64,000 nucleotides of DNA from Carnobacterium_A antarcticum (GTDB lineage: Bacteria; Bacillota; Bacilli; Lactobacillales; Carnobacteriaceae), in assembly GCF_042658365.1 (NCBI RefSeq), contig NZ_JBHSQC010000023.1, one strand, 5' to 3'. Positions 35,667 to 44,574 of this stretch are shown one piece after another. The notes beneath the pieces were generated by a model. The model did no database searches, had not been told where the DNA came from, and saw only the letters and a program-made list of their open reading frames with translations. How positions within the stretch are numbered: position 1 is the first letter of the stretch; the number at the start of each line of letters is the position of its first letter. Both the position numbers and the translations under genes were made by a program.

Positions 35667-36863
35667 ATGACCACTACATTGACCAGTTCGACCATTAAAG
35701 AAGAAGTCCAACAAGGAGCCGAAGACGTGATTGCCTTACGTCGCTACTTTCACCAACACCCTGAACCGAGTTTAAAAGAATATGAAACGATCAAACGCAT
35801 CAAAGCAGAACTCGACAAGTTAGCGATTCCTTATGAAGCAGTTGGCGAAACGGGTGCTATTGGAACGATCGTCGGCGGAAAAGGTCCGGGAAAAACACTG
35901 TTGCTGCGAGCGGATATCGATGCATTAGAATTAGAAGATGCCAAAGATAAATCGTATAAATCCACGCAACCAGGATTGCATCATGCTTGCGGACATGACG
36001 GACATACCTCCGCTTTATTAGGCGCAGCCAAAATCTTGAAACAACACGAAGCTGATTTTTACGGAACAATCAAACTAGCTTTTCAACAAGCCGAAGAAAT
36101 CGGAGCCGGTGCACGTCAATTTGTAGAGGGTGGTTTCGTTGAAGGAGTCGATCAAGTTTTTGGCCTTCATTTAGATTCGTCCGTTGAAACCGGCAAGATC
36201 GTAGCAACAGCTGGTCCGACCAACGCTTCTTGCGACATCTTTTCAATCACTGTTCGCGGTGAAAGCGGACATGCCGCTCGTCCTGATTTGGGACGCGACG
36301 CTTTACTGACGGCTGCAGCAATCACCGTCGAACTGCAAAGCATCGTCAGTCGTGAAGTTAGCCCATTAGATAACGTCGTTGTAGCTGTTGGTGTCTTAAA
36401 AGCTGGAACGCGGTATAACATCATCGCAAACGAAGCCACATTAGAAGGAACGGTTCGTACTTTTAGCCATGAAACACGCAAATTCGTTTTAGAAGCCGTG
36501 GAACGTATTGCACAGGATGTTGCAAAAGCACATCGTACAACGATTGAATTTAAAAACTACGATGCTGCTGCTCCGCTGATCAATCATCCAACCGCAACAA
36601 ACCGTGCAGCTCGCATTGGTGCTGAAATAGTGGGTGAAGAAAATGTCATCAAAGACAACGAAAAAAGTTTAGGAGCCGATGATTTTGCTGACTTTTTAGC
36701 GGTTGCTGAAGGAGTCTACGCTCGTGTCGGCACGAAAAACCCTGAAGACCCAGACACATGGTTCGGCCACCATCACGAAAACTTCGATATTGACGAGCGT
36801 GGCTTAGCGGTTGCTACTGAATTACATGTCAAATATGCTTTGGGTTATCTAAACGACCTTTAA
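35667..36863 (+). CDS. M20 family amidohydrolase/N-acyl-amino-acid hydrolase
   Basis: A 398-residue metal-dependent hydrolase of the M20D type. Metal ligands lie in HHACGHDGHT near residues 105-114 and QQAEEIGAGA, with a dimerisation domain between. It closes the methionine operon, so a role in releasing methionine from an acylated or peptide form is likely but unproven. The ATG at 35667 has better spacing to AAAGGA than the one at 35658. Terminator at 36896-36950. Confidence 0.85.
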   Translation: MTTTLTSSTIKEEVQQGAEDVIALRRYFHQHPEPSLKEYETIKRIKAELDKLAIPYEAVGETGAIGTIVGGKGPGKTLLLRADIDALELEDAKDKSYKSTQPGLHHACGHDGHTSALLGAAKILKQHEADFYGTIKLAFQQAEEIGAGARQFVEGGFVEGVDQVFGLHLDSSVETGKIVATAGPTNASCDIFSITVRGESGHAARPDLGRDALLTAAAITVELQSIVSREVSPLDNVVVAVGVLKAGTRYNIIANEATLEGTVRTFSHETRKFVLEAVERIAQDVAKAHRTTIEFKNYDAAAPLINHPTATNRAARIGAEIVGEENVIKDNEKSLGADDFADFLAVAEGVYARVGTKNPEDPDTWFGHHHENFDIDERGLAVATELHVKYALGYLNDL

Positions 36864-36895
36864 TCCTATTTCAGAAATGACTCGAGAAAACCAAA

Positions 36896-36950
36896 AATAA
36901 ACCGTCTCCCTCTCCACAAAGCAGAGGATTGGCGGTTTATTTTTATTTTT
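36896..36950. terminator. Terminator of the methionine operon
   Basis: AAATAAACCG and CGGTTTATTTTT close a stem with inner CCTCT/AGAGG pairing, 33 nt past the stop codon. Confidence 0.8.
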
Positions 36951-36973
36951 TTAAAATTAGATTTCCTTATTTT

Positions 36974-37505
36974 CTAACATTTGAACTGTTTCTTATTTAT
37001 ATTGCGTCTTCGAATAACTCCATAACTTACTCCTAAAACTGCGAGGATCAGGATGGTAAAAACTAATACCGCGTTTTTCTCTGTTGGGTATGGTGCAAGT
37101 GATTGTCCAACTAGCAGATTTGATAAGACTGAAGCTGGTATGAGTGTAATTAACAGAACATTCAACAGAGGACTAACCAAAATGGTAGTTGATTTAGACA
37201 ACATTTTTCCAATACCATAAAGAATTGCACCAACGATTTGTATGATCATACCGCTTACGATTGCTTCGGAGGTCTGATGATCGTACCATGTGCTGAACGA
37301 AATGAGCAAACCTACGATCATAAATGCAGTCGACATCATTAACAATACCGTACTAGATAAAACAGCAGTACTTTTTTTCGACTTGTTTTCAATTTTTTCA
37401 TTGCCTTCTTGAAAATCATCTCTCAGCAGATAATCTATCGAAGTATCAAAAAAACGGCTTATTTCTATGATGTTTTCTACGTCAGGTAAAGAAGCACCTC
37501 CTGTT
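36974..37505 (-). pseudogene. Truncated XRE-type regulator with membrane tail
   Basis: The frame lacks its 5' end. From about 37505 it reads GASLPDVENIIEISRFFDTS, the last helix region of an XRE/Cro HTH domain, then IDYLLRDDFQ, and continues into a hydrophobic tail with about four membrane segments. Full-length relatives start with about 35 more residues carrying helix-turn-helix. A stop codon (TAG) lies just upstream of the remnant, so the gene is broken. An ATG at 37345 could give a 123-residue membrane protein. The repeat copy 2 lies about 150 nt upstream. Confidence 0.65.
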
Positions 37506-37659
37506 TTCTATCTTAAGTTTACCATGATGCTTGGTTGCATCCCACCATCCATAGCTGGAAATCCCGCAACTGTTGGTTGCAAAAGTGTTTTCAGCTTCTG
37601 TTTCTCTGGCCATGTAAAAATCCGGTGTATATTCGGACTTTTCAAGAATAAACACAGTG

Positions 37660-37833
37660 AAAGAGGTTGGGACAAAAGTCCCAACCTCTTTTGCATATCC
37701 GAATATTTATTCTAGAACGTGTTCCAAAAAGCAGACCCGACGTCCACTTCACGAATAATGCTCGATGGTCTGTGACCATACAGCGCTTATCCGTTCCAGT
37801 GATTCGGGTCTAAACGCTTTTTGTCTCACTCCC
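37660..37833 (-). repeat. Structured dispersed repeat, copy 2 (short form)
   Basis: 174 bp, nearly identical to the element at 5221-5449 but inverted and without the 53-nt internal extra hairpin. Two substitutions are visible by eye elsewhere. The paired segments AGACCCGA/TCGGGTCT and the 15-bp end hairpin are intact. It sits 20 nt beyond the stop of the aldo/keto reductase gene and next to the broken regulator gene. Confidence 0.85.
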
Positions 37834-37853
37834 ATTTTGAAATCCTATTTTTC

Positions 37854-38834
37854 TTAACTATACCCAACAATAGTATGTGGAGTATAAGGTTCTTCAAGGT
37901 AAGCTACTTCCTCATTAGATAATTTCACGCTTAAAGCAGTTACCGCATCTTCTAAATGAGCCATTTTAGTTGCTCCAATAACAGGAGCTGTAACAGCTTC
38001 TTTTTGCAGCAGCCACGCCAAAGCAATATGGACGCGTTCTACTTGTTTATGCGTTGCAAGTTCTGCTACTCTGTCTGCAATGACTTTGTCTACAGCTTCT
38101 GTGGAACCATATTTGGATTCAGCGATAAAATCGGTTTCGGATCTTTTAGTTACTTCAGTCCAATCCCTTGTCAGCCGACCTGATGCAAGTGGGCTATAAG
38201 GCGTTACTGCGATTTTTTGGTCTTCGCAGAAAGGCAGCATTTCTCTTTCTTCTTCTCGATACATCAAATTATAATGATTTTGCATTGAGACAAAAGGTGT
38301 CCAACCGTTCTGTTTGGCAACATTATTAGCTTTTTGAAATTGCCAAGCAGCCATCGAAGAAGCACCAATATATCTTGCTTTACCCGATTTAACGACATCG
38401 TGTAAAGCTTCCATAGTTTCTTCAATAGGTGTGTCGTAATCCCAACGGTGGATGATGTATAAATCTACATAATCCATATCCAAACGGTTTAAACTATTGT
38501 CTATTTCAGACATGATCGCTTTTCTTGATAAGCCTGATCCATTCGGTCTGTCGTTCATTTTCCCATGGACTTTCGTGGCAATGACCACATCTTCCCGGTT
38601 AGCATATTTTTTTATAGCTTTCCCAAGAATTTCTTCGCTTTTTCCTAAAGAATAAACGTTAGCGGTATCAAAAAAGTTAATGCCTAATTCAATGGCTTTT
38701 TTAATAATCTGAAGGCTTTCTTCTTCTTTTAAAGCCCACTTATGCAGCCATGTATCAGGGTCGCCAAAACTCATGCACCCAAGACAAATCGGTGAAACAT
38801 CCATTCCAGTATTTCCAAATTTTATATAGTCCAT
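37854..38834 (-). CDS. Aldo/keto reductase
   Basis: A 326-residue NADPH-dependent oxidoreductase with a TIM-barrel fold. The catalytic tetrad residues are in FFDTANVYS (Asp, Tyr), VIATKVHG (Lys) and IIHRWDYDTP (His). N-terminal motif GNTGMDVSPICLGCMSFG is typical of the AKR subgroup that includes YghZ/YhdN-like enzymes. Substrate unknown. Good AGGAGG site. Single gene. Confidence 0.9.
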   Translation of the reverse strand: MDYIKFGNTGMDVSPICLGCMSFGDPDTWLHKWALKEEESLQIIKKAIELGINFFDTANVYSLGKSEEILGKAIKKYANREDVVIATKVHGKMNDRPNGSGLSRKAIMSEIDNSLNRLDMDYVDLYIIHRWDYDTPIEETMEALHDVVKSGKARYIGASSMAAWQFQKANNVAKQNGWTPFVSMQNHYNLMYREEEREMLPFCEDQKIAVTPYSPLASGRLTRDWTEVTKRSETDFIAESKYGSTEAVDKVIADRVAELATHKQVERVHIALAWLLQKEAVTAPVIGATKMAHLEDAVTALSVKLSNEEVAYLEEPYTPHTIVGYS

Positions 38835-39026
38835 TTATTTCCCTCCTAATTTTGATAAAACGAAAATTATTTTATTCTTCCATTGCCTTTTACAATCCCA
38901 CTTAATGTTAACTCTAACGATCCTTAGAAAACCAGCTAAACAACTTTCGATTTGAATAATGAATGCTGCAATAGCTACCGCTAATTAAAACAACGCTTTC
39001 ATTAGCCCGTAGTGTTCTTGTTAATT

Positions 39027-39233
39027 TCACTTAAATACCTTTTTGGGAGAAATCTTTTCAATTTTTTTATCAAGACCCGTTCCTACCATAAAAATAGATA
39101 CTGGTATTAGCCATAGGGGAATAGGGAAAAAACCTTTGAAACTGAGGTTGCTTATAAAGTGAATAACTAAAGTAATTATGACTAATTCAATATAGCTTTT
39201 CAACATGTTGATTGCTGTTCCTTTAATCTTCAT
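39027..39233 (-). CDS. Small membrane protein of unknown function
   Basis: A 68-residue protein with two hydrophobic segments (SYIELVIITLVIHFIS and PLWLIPVSIFMVGTGL) and a lysine-rich tail. The frame is open further upstream, but the ATG at 39233 follows an AGGGACGG site. It is followed in the genome by another small membrane protein gene on the same strand (39421-39582). Function unknown. Confidence 0.6.
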   Translation of the reverse strand: MKIKGTAINMLKSYIELVIITLVIHFISNLSFKGFFPIPLWLIPVSIFMVGTGLDKKIEKISPKKVFK

Positions 39234-39420
39234 AATAGACACCGTCCCTTTTTTCGCTTCACTACAAGTATAGTTTAACTGATTAAAATAACATAACAAT
39301 CGAACCCGTTGATTAAACGATAAGTTACAGTTGAATTGCATAAATAAGAATTAAAGCATTAGATATTAGAAACTTCCTAATAGAGTACGATAAAATTGCT
39401 ATATCGGATTTTTAGAATAA

Positions 39421-39582
39421 TCAGTCTTTTTTCAGTTTGTTTTTTTCCCATATCCTAATAACATTTACAATAATAATTGCCGGAATAAAATACAGGAATA
39501 AAGAAGGATAAGGAACTTTCATTAACATCAGACCTACTCCGAAGATTATTGCGATAATCAGTGATGCGTTAGTTAGCTTCAT
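39421..39582 (-). CDS. Small membrane protein of unknown function
   Basis: A 53-residue protein, MKLTNASLIIAIIFGVGLML onward, with two hydrophobic helices separated by VPYPS and ending in a basic tail (EKNKLKKD). The AAAGGAG site lies 8 nt before the ATG, good support for translation. About 190 nt upstream of the 39027-39233 gene on the same strand. No family recognised. Confidence 0.6.
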   Translation of the reverse strand: MKLTNASLIIAIIFGVGLMLMKVPYPSLFLYFIPAIIIVNVIRIWEKNKLKKD

Positions 39583-39713
39583 AGTTAAACTCCTTTTTTG
39601 TTTGTCATTCCATTATGCCTAAAATAATTTAGAATTAATAGGATATGTTGGTTTACAGTGTTTAATTCAAGCCGCTTCATTAACTTAAGATTACAATACG
39701 ATGATAAAAAGGG

Positions 39714-39930
39714 TTGAGTTTTTAACCATAAAGCGTTATGCTATCATTATTAACTTATGAGAGGAAAGATCCCATGACATATTTACTCAACCAAACAGCT
39801 ATTATTATTAGAACCAGGATTTAAGCACTGTAGGTTTTTTACAGTAGTTTAAGTCCTATTCACGCTTGTTTGGTTGAATGGGATTTAGATCACCCATTCA
39901 TTTATTGAATAGGTGGTCTTTTTATTTTCT
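39714..39930 (+). promoter_or_regulatory. Leader-peptide attenuator rich in Ile codons
   Basis: Promoter TTGAGT (39714-39719), 17 nt, TATGCT (39737-39742). A leader peptide, a CAACCAAACA/TGTTTGGTTG pairing (39788-39797 with 39868-39877), a competing TGAATGGG/CCCATTCA hairpin (39875-39882 with 39893-39900) and a terminator GATCACCCATTCA...TGAATAGGTGGTC plus T5 (39888-39923) follow. The mutually exclusive pairings are those of classic amino-acid attenuators. Confidence 0.75.
39774..39824 (+). CDS. Attenuator leader peptide
   Basis: A 16-residue peptide MTYLLNQTAIIIRTRI with three consecutive Ile codons (ATT ATT ATT) and a fourth at the end. It has a GAGAGGAAAG ribosome site. Codons 5-8 supply the CAACCAAACA strand of the first hairpin, so a ribosome stalled at the Ile codons would free the antiterminator strand. 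Confidence 0.7.
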   Translation: MTYLLNQTAIIIRTRI

Positions 39931-39947
39931 CGAAAGGATGTGGTGAT

Positions 39948-40037
39948 ATGGAAAGTGACATTAGTTTTATTAAATATTTAATGAAACTGAACTGTAGATA
40001 CAAATTTCACCAGCACAAATTGGAACTATTCTTATGA
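39948..40037 (+). pseudogene. Short frame after the attenuator, likely gene remnant
   Basis: A good GAAAGGA site precedes an ATG at 39948, but the frame ends after 29 residues (MESDISFIKYLMKLN onward). Another frame then reads TNWNYSYEFPTAVSLAR to a stop near 40068, like the C-terminal end of a lost gene. The two pieces may be the ends of a deleted structural gene that the attenuator once controlled. No family recognised. Confidence 0.35.
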
Positions 40038-40099
40038 ATTTCCTACTGCAGTCTCTTTAGCAAGATAATCTCTTAAATAACAGAAAGAAGGTATTTATT

Positions 40100-41182
40100 A
40101 TGCGTTTAAGTCAAGTTGTTCGTCCAGGTCCCGGTCAGTTTTTGTGTGAACCAGGAGCACTAAACTATTTAGATGAAAAGTTATCCTCTTTTGCCACTCC
40201 CGTTATCATCACTGGCGAGTTGTCATATAAAGCTTTCCAAAAATATTATAAAGGTTCTTTAGAATTACCTGTTTATCAGTATGATGGCACTGCTTCCCAT
40301 GAAGATATGGCTCGCCTCTCCAAACTTATAGAAGGTACCGATTGTATAGTCGGAATCGGCGGTGGACGTGCTTTGGATACTGCAAAAGGAACAGCGGATT
40401 TATTACAAGTTGAGTATGTCACCATTCCTACTGTATTAGGAACCTGTGCTGCCTATACTCCACTTTCCGCCGTTTATCATCCTGATCACTCATTTAAAGT
40501 CGTTGATTATTACGAAAAAGCTGCTCTGTTGTGTTTAATGGATTTAGATTTATTGGTAGAATCTCCTAAAAAATATTTTATGGGCGGCATCGGAGATACG
40601 TTGGCTAAATGGTATGAAGCAGAAGGCATCACTCGACATGTAGCTACTGAATTGCCTGCTATGGTACAAGTCGGATTGAAAACTGCAAAAGTTACTCAAG
40701 AGCTGCTTCTAAAAGACAGCAAAGAAGCATTAGAAAGTTTGGAACGCGGTGAATTAACACCTGCATTCCAGCGCGTTGCAGAAGCAGTTGTGGCGATTGC
40801 TGGAACAGTTGGCGGATTTGCCGGTGAATATGGTCGAATGGCTGGAGCACATGCCATTCATAACGGAATGTCGCTCGTTCACGAAACCCATGCTTTTGAA
40901 CATGGTGTAAAAGTAGCTTATGGGGTTCTTGTTCAGCTTTGGGCTTCCGGTGACCAAGCAGAAGTCCGAAAATTACTGCCTTTCTTTGTGGAAAACCAAT
41001 TCCCTCATCGTTTTTCTGATTTTGGCGTAACTGAAGAAGTATTGAAAAAAGCTGAAAAAGTAGCTGCATTCGCTGCATCTGATGCTGAAACCTTTAATTT
41101 GGCGGTACCGGGAGTTACAAAAGAAGATGTGTTACAGGCAATGAAAGCTGTGGAATCTTTGACTCAATCGGTTGCAATCTAA
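40100..41182 (+). CDS. Iron-containing alcohol dehydrogenase family (HcxA/GldA-like)
   Basis: A 360-residue group III dehydrogenase. NAD-binding GIGGGRALDTAKG lies near residues 84-97, and metal-binding His/Asp positions appear in GGIGDTLAKWYE and HAIHNGMS...HETHAFEHGVKVAYG. It resembles hydroxycarboxylate dehydrogenases (HcxA), which reduce 2-oxo acids, more than true glycerol dehydrogenases. Its position after an Ile attenuator would fit 2-oxo acid metabolism, but the link is inferred. Confidence 0.82.
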   Translation: MRLSQVVRPGPGQFLCEPGALNYLDEKLSSFATPVIITGELSYKAFQKYYKGSLELPVYQYDGTASHEDMARLSKLIEGTDCIVGIGGGRALDTAKGTADLLQVEYVTIPTVLGTCAAYTPLSAVYHPDHSFKVVDYYEKAALLCLMDLDLLVESPKKYFMGGIGDTLAKWYEAEGITRHVATELPAMVQVGLKTAKVTQELLLKDSKEALESLERGELTPAFQRVAEAVVAIAGTVGGFAGEYGRMAGAHAIHNGMSLVHETHAFEHGVKVAYGVLVQLWASGDQAEVRKLLPFFVENQFPHRFSDFGVTEEVLKKAEKVAAFAASDAETFNLAVPGVTKEDVLQAMKAVESLTQSVAI

Positions 41183-41239
41183 CCGGATAGACAATTCTTT
41201 GTACTAATGAGTCCTCAAACTAGTTGTTTAAGGATCCTT

Positions 41240-41269
41240 TCCCATCTCACAATCTATTGTTTGATGGGA
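41240..41269 (+). terminator. Hairpin between the dehydrogenase and oppA genes
   Basis: TCCCATC and GATGGGA with inner ACAAT/ATTGT pairing. Only a weak T tract follows, so it may be partial. Confidence 0.5.
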
Positions 41270-41324
41270 GAATTTCATGACAAACACAGCTGTATTAAAC
41301 TAAGTAGATAAAGGAGTAATAATA

Positions 41325-42986
41325 ATGAAATTGTCTTACAAATTAGCGGCTTCAATTGGGGCTGCACTTTTATTAACAGCATGTAGCGGAAATGGAGACT
41401 CTTCAAGTTCAACGAGTACTGAATCCGCAAGCAGCACAAGCGTAAATCCCGAGGGGCAGGTTGTTCATTATACTGCACCCACAGAATTAGCTACCATGGA
41501 TACTACTTTAATTACCGATAACAATAGTGCAAACTATTTAGGCCATGTTATCGAAGGGTTATTGAGGATCGACGAAGAGGGAGACCCCGTACCGGCAATT
41601 GCAGCTGAAGAAGGAGTTATCTCGGAAGACGGACTGACTTATACATATAAACTTCGTGAAGATGCTGTATGGTCTAATGGGGATCCTGTTACTGCCCATG
41701 ATTTCGTGTATGGCATACAAAAATTAGTAAATCCTGACACTGGTGCATCGTATAGTTATTTAGCTGAAACCATTATAAATGCCAACGAAATTATGTCTGG
41801 AGAAAAAGATGCAAATGAGTTGGGAGTTACTGCTGATGGCGACTATGAAATTACTTTTAACTTAACGCAACCAACGCCTTATTTTGAATTCTTGTTATCC
41901 TTCACGGCTTTCTTTCCCCAAAATCAAGCCTTTGTTGAAGAACAAGGAGAACAATACGGCACATCTAGTGATGCAATCATCGCTAATGGTCCATTTGTAT
42001 TGGAAAATTGGGATGGAACTGGATTAACTTGGGACTTAGTAAAGAACGAGGATTACTATGCAGCTGATGACGTTGCTTTAGACACTATCAATGTTCAAGT
42101 CATAAAAGAAACAAGTACCGCTGTTAACTTATTTGAAGGTGGCCAAGTTGATAATGCTCATCTAACTGGAGAAATGGTAAAACAGTATACTGGTGATGAA
42201 AATGTTGTCGTTCAAAAGAAAGCTCGAACAGCCTATTTGGAATTTAACTGGGATAATGAATACCTGAAAAATGCTAAATTAAGAGAAGCATTAGGTCTAG
42301 TTATCAACGCAAATGATTTAGTAAACACCGTTTTAGGTGACGGTTCTACTGAAATCGGCGGATTTTTACCAGCTGACTTTGTAACTAATCCAGCTACCGG
42401 TACTGATTTCGCTGAAGAAGCAGGAACGTTCCTATCTTACGACATCCAACGTGCTCAAGAGCTATGGGAAGAAGCAAAAACTGAACTAGGCGTTGATACC
42501 CTTACGTTATCTCTAGTTGGTGATGATGATGAGAAAAACAAAAAAATCAGCCAATATGTTCAAGGTCAAGTTCAAAACAACTTACCAGGTATCACCCTTG
42601 ATTTGCGTAACGTTCCTAAGAAAAACCGTCTTGCTCTAGCTGATTCTCGCGACTTCGATATTCTTCAAACTGGTTGGGGAGCTGACTTCGCTGATGCCAT
42701 CAACTTCATGGACCTTCTATACAGCGGTTCTTCATACAACGAAGGCGGCTACACAAATACCGATTTTGACGCTCTTATTGATTTAGCAAAAACAACGAAT
42801 GCCAATGATGACGAAAAACGTTGGAACGATCTTCAACAAGCACATAAAGTCTTGACCGATGACTTTGCCTTCATTCCATTGTATCAAGAAGCAGAAACAC
42901 AACTTCGTAATCCTGCTGTTAAGGGAATCATTCTCCACCCCGTTGGTGTAGAGTTTGACTTAAGTCGCGCAAGTGTTGAAGATTAA
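41325..42986 (+). CDS. Oligopeptide-binding lipoprotein (OppA family)
   Basis: A 553-residue extracellular solute-binding protein family 5. Signal peptide and lipobox LLLTACSG (Cys near 20), then a Ser/Thr-rich linker and the family motif VEGLLRIDEEGDPVPAIAAE...YTYKLREDAVWSNGDPVTAHDF. It would deliver peptides to an Opp permease encoded elsewhere, since no opp permease or ATPase gene follows. Strong AAAGGAG site and a long terminator. Confidence 0.92.
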   Translation: MKLSYKLAASIGAALLLTACSGNGDSSSSTSTESASSTSVNPEGQVVHYTAPTELATMDTTLITDNNSANYLGHVIEGLLRIDEEGDPVPAIAAEEGVISEDGLTYTYKLREDAVWSNGDPVTAHDFVYGIQKLVNPDTGASYSYLAETIINANEIMSGEKDANELGVTADGDYEITFNLTQPTPYFEFLLSFTAFFPQNQAFVEEQGEQYGTSSDAIIANGPFVLENWDGTGLTWDLVKNEDYYAADDVALDTINVQVIKETSTAVNLFEGGQVDNAHLTGEMVKQYTGDENVVVQKKARTAYLEFNWDNEYLKNAKLREALGLVINANDLVNTVLGDGSTEIGGFLPADFVTNPATGTDFAEEAGTFLSYDIQRAQELWEEAKTELGVDTLTLSLVGDDDEKNKKISQYVQGQVQNNLPGITLDLRNVPKKNRLALADSRDFDILQTGWGADFADAINFMDLLYSGSSYNEGGYTNTDFDALIDLAKTTNANDDEKRWNDLQQAHKVLTDDFAFIPLYQEAETQLRNPAVKGIILHPVGVEFDLSRASVED

Positions 42987-43009
42987 GCCTTGATAGGATA
43001 AATTAATTG

Positions 43010-43055
43010 AAACAGGTCCTCTAACGCTACAGCAAAAGCGTTAGAGGACCTGTTT
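43010..43055 (+). terminator. Terminator after oppA
   Basis: An 18-bp perfect stem (AAACAGGTCCTCTAACGC) with a 10-nt loop. Confidence 0.9.
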
Positions 43056-43578
43056 GGTTACAACATATGATTTTACATAAACTAATTTTTTCGTAAGCTG
43101 ACAAAAAAAATGGAATTGTCATTTTGCATTTATTTGGCAGTTTTTCAAGAAGATAACTTAATTTTAAATAATGAACCCGCCAGAATATTTCATCAGAACA
43201 AGTATTTTTTAAGCAAGGCTACTTGTTCTGATGAAAGAAAATAGAGGTAGAAAATAAGAGAGCCTTCACTTTTGCTAACTATAGAAAATAACTTCTAACC
43301 AACAGACGTCTCCAAGCTTGTGGCTTATCTCAATGCACTTCTCCAAAAAAATTCATGTGTTTTATTTTCCTATAGAAATAAGGTACTATTACAGAATATA
43401 ATATGAGTTGAGTTTTTCATTTTAAAATGCAACGTTCAACTTATCCGTATGAACTAATTAATCTAAGGATTAAAACAAAAGCAGCAGCCAATTAAATTAG
43501 CTGCTGCTTTTGTTTATAGATATATGAGTTTAAGCCATTTCATGTGTTTATGAAATAACAGTTGATTTTTATCTGAGT
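43056..43578. other. Gene-free region with a perfect inverted repeat
   Basis: No gene is seen. It contains a perfect 17-bp inverted repeat TTTCATCAGAACAAGTA (43188-43204) / its complement (43220-43236) around a 15-nt loop, with no T run, plus a TATAAT at 43397-43402 followed by a GTTGA...TTCAAC hairpin and the terminator at 43475-43515. The last group could be a short transcript of about 110 nt. Confidence 0.5.
43475..43515. terminator. Terminator after the lysR gene
   Basis: AAAAGCAGCAGC pairs with GCTGCTGCTTTT around an 11-nt loop; works in both directions. Confidence 0.85.
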
Positions 43579-44457
43579 TTACTTTATAAAATTCATAAAA
43601 TTTTTTGCTGCTTTCATTCCTTTTAAATTTGTTTCCTTTAAATAAATTAAATGAAAAGGGTGTTCAATAGTAAAATCCTTTAATTTAATTTCTTTTAACT
43701 TGTTATTTTTAAGTTCTTCTTCAACCGCTCTACGATATAAAAAAGTGATTCCGAGATTCTTTTCCACTAACTTCTTGATGGAACCAATACTTCCAATCGT
43801 CATGGTTTTTATAAAACTATCTAAATGAATCCCTTGATTTTTTAAAGCTGTCTCTAAAATTAGACGTGAGCCTGATCCTTGTTCTCGTGTCAACAATTGA
43901 TATGAAAATAAATCAGTAATGTTCTGTTCTTTTTTCCATAAAAAGCTTTTTTCTGAACATACTGCAATAAACGGTTCTGTAGAAATTTTATGAAACCCAA
44001 AAAAGTGCTGGTTAAATTCTCCTTCCACAAAAGCGAAATCAATTTTTCCATGTTTCAACAAATCAACCAATGATTTTGTATTATCTGCAACCATAGAAAG
44101 CTCGTGCGTAGGATAAGTCTGCATATAAGATTCAATAAGATCTGGCATCATATATTCGCCGATCGTTAGTGTCGCTCCAAATGTAAAGAAAGGTCTTTCT
44201 TCTTTTGGATTTAATTGTTCTTGAATTTGCTGTATTTCTTTTTGCAGCAAGAAAAGGTCTTTTTGCAATTGCTTTCCTTTTTCAGTTATCGTCAACTGTC
44301 TGCCTTCATAATGAACCAACTCAACTTCCAATTGATTCTGCAAGTATTGAATGTGCTGCGTAACAGCCGGCTGAGTAATATGCAACTTTTTTGCTGTTCG
44401 AGTGTAATTCATTTCTTCCACAAGTGTAAGAAATGTTTGATAGCGATAGTCCAACAT
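43579..44457 (-). CDS. LysR family transcriptional regulator
   Basis: A 292-residue regulator with an N-terminal winged HTH (RTAKKLHITQPAVTQHIQYLQ near residues 20-40) and a periplasmic-binding-like effector domain. It is divergent from the YeiH-type transporter gene, 117 nt apart, the usual sign that it controls that gene. YeiE/CysB-like regulators in this pairing sense sulfur compounds; the ligand here is unknown. Confidence 0.92.
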   Translation of the reverse strand: MLDYRYQTFLTLVEEMNYTRTAKKLHITQPAVTQHIQYLQNQLEVELVHYEGRQLTITEKGKQLQKDLFLLQKEIQQIQEQLNPKEERPFFTFGATLTIGEYMMPDLIESYMQTYPTHELSMVADNTKSLVDLLKHGKIDFAFVEGEFNQHFFGFHKISTEPFIAVCSEKSFLWKKEQNITDLFSYQLLTREQGSGSRLILETALKNQGIHLDSFIKTMTIGSIGSIKKLVEKNLGITFLYRRAVEEELKNNKLKEIKLKDFTIEHPFHLIYLKETNLKGMKAAKNFMNFIK

Positions 44458-44574
44458 GGCTTTCCCTCATTTATAAATCTAATTTATAAATGTATAATAA
44501 ATGATTATTTTAACTTATGCAAATTAAAGCGTAAACTTTCCCTTATAAAAGAGTTTATACAAAGGAGAGACAAG

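Noticed and set aside
44215..44574. Upstream extension of the YeiH-type transporter by 120 residues
   Set aside because: Runs through the divergent lysR gene; family start and ribosome site are at 44575.
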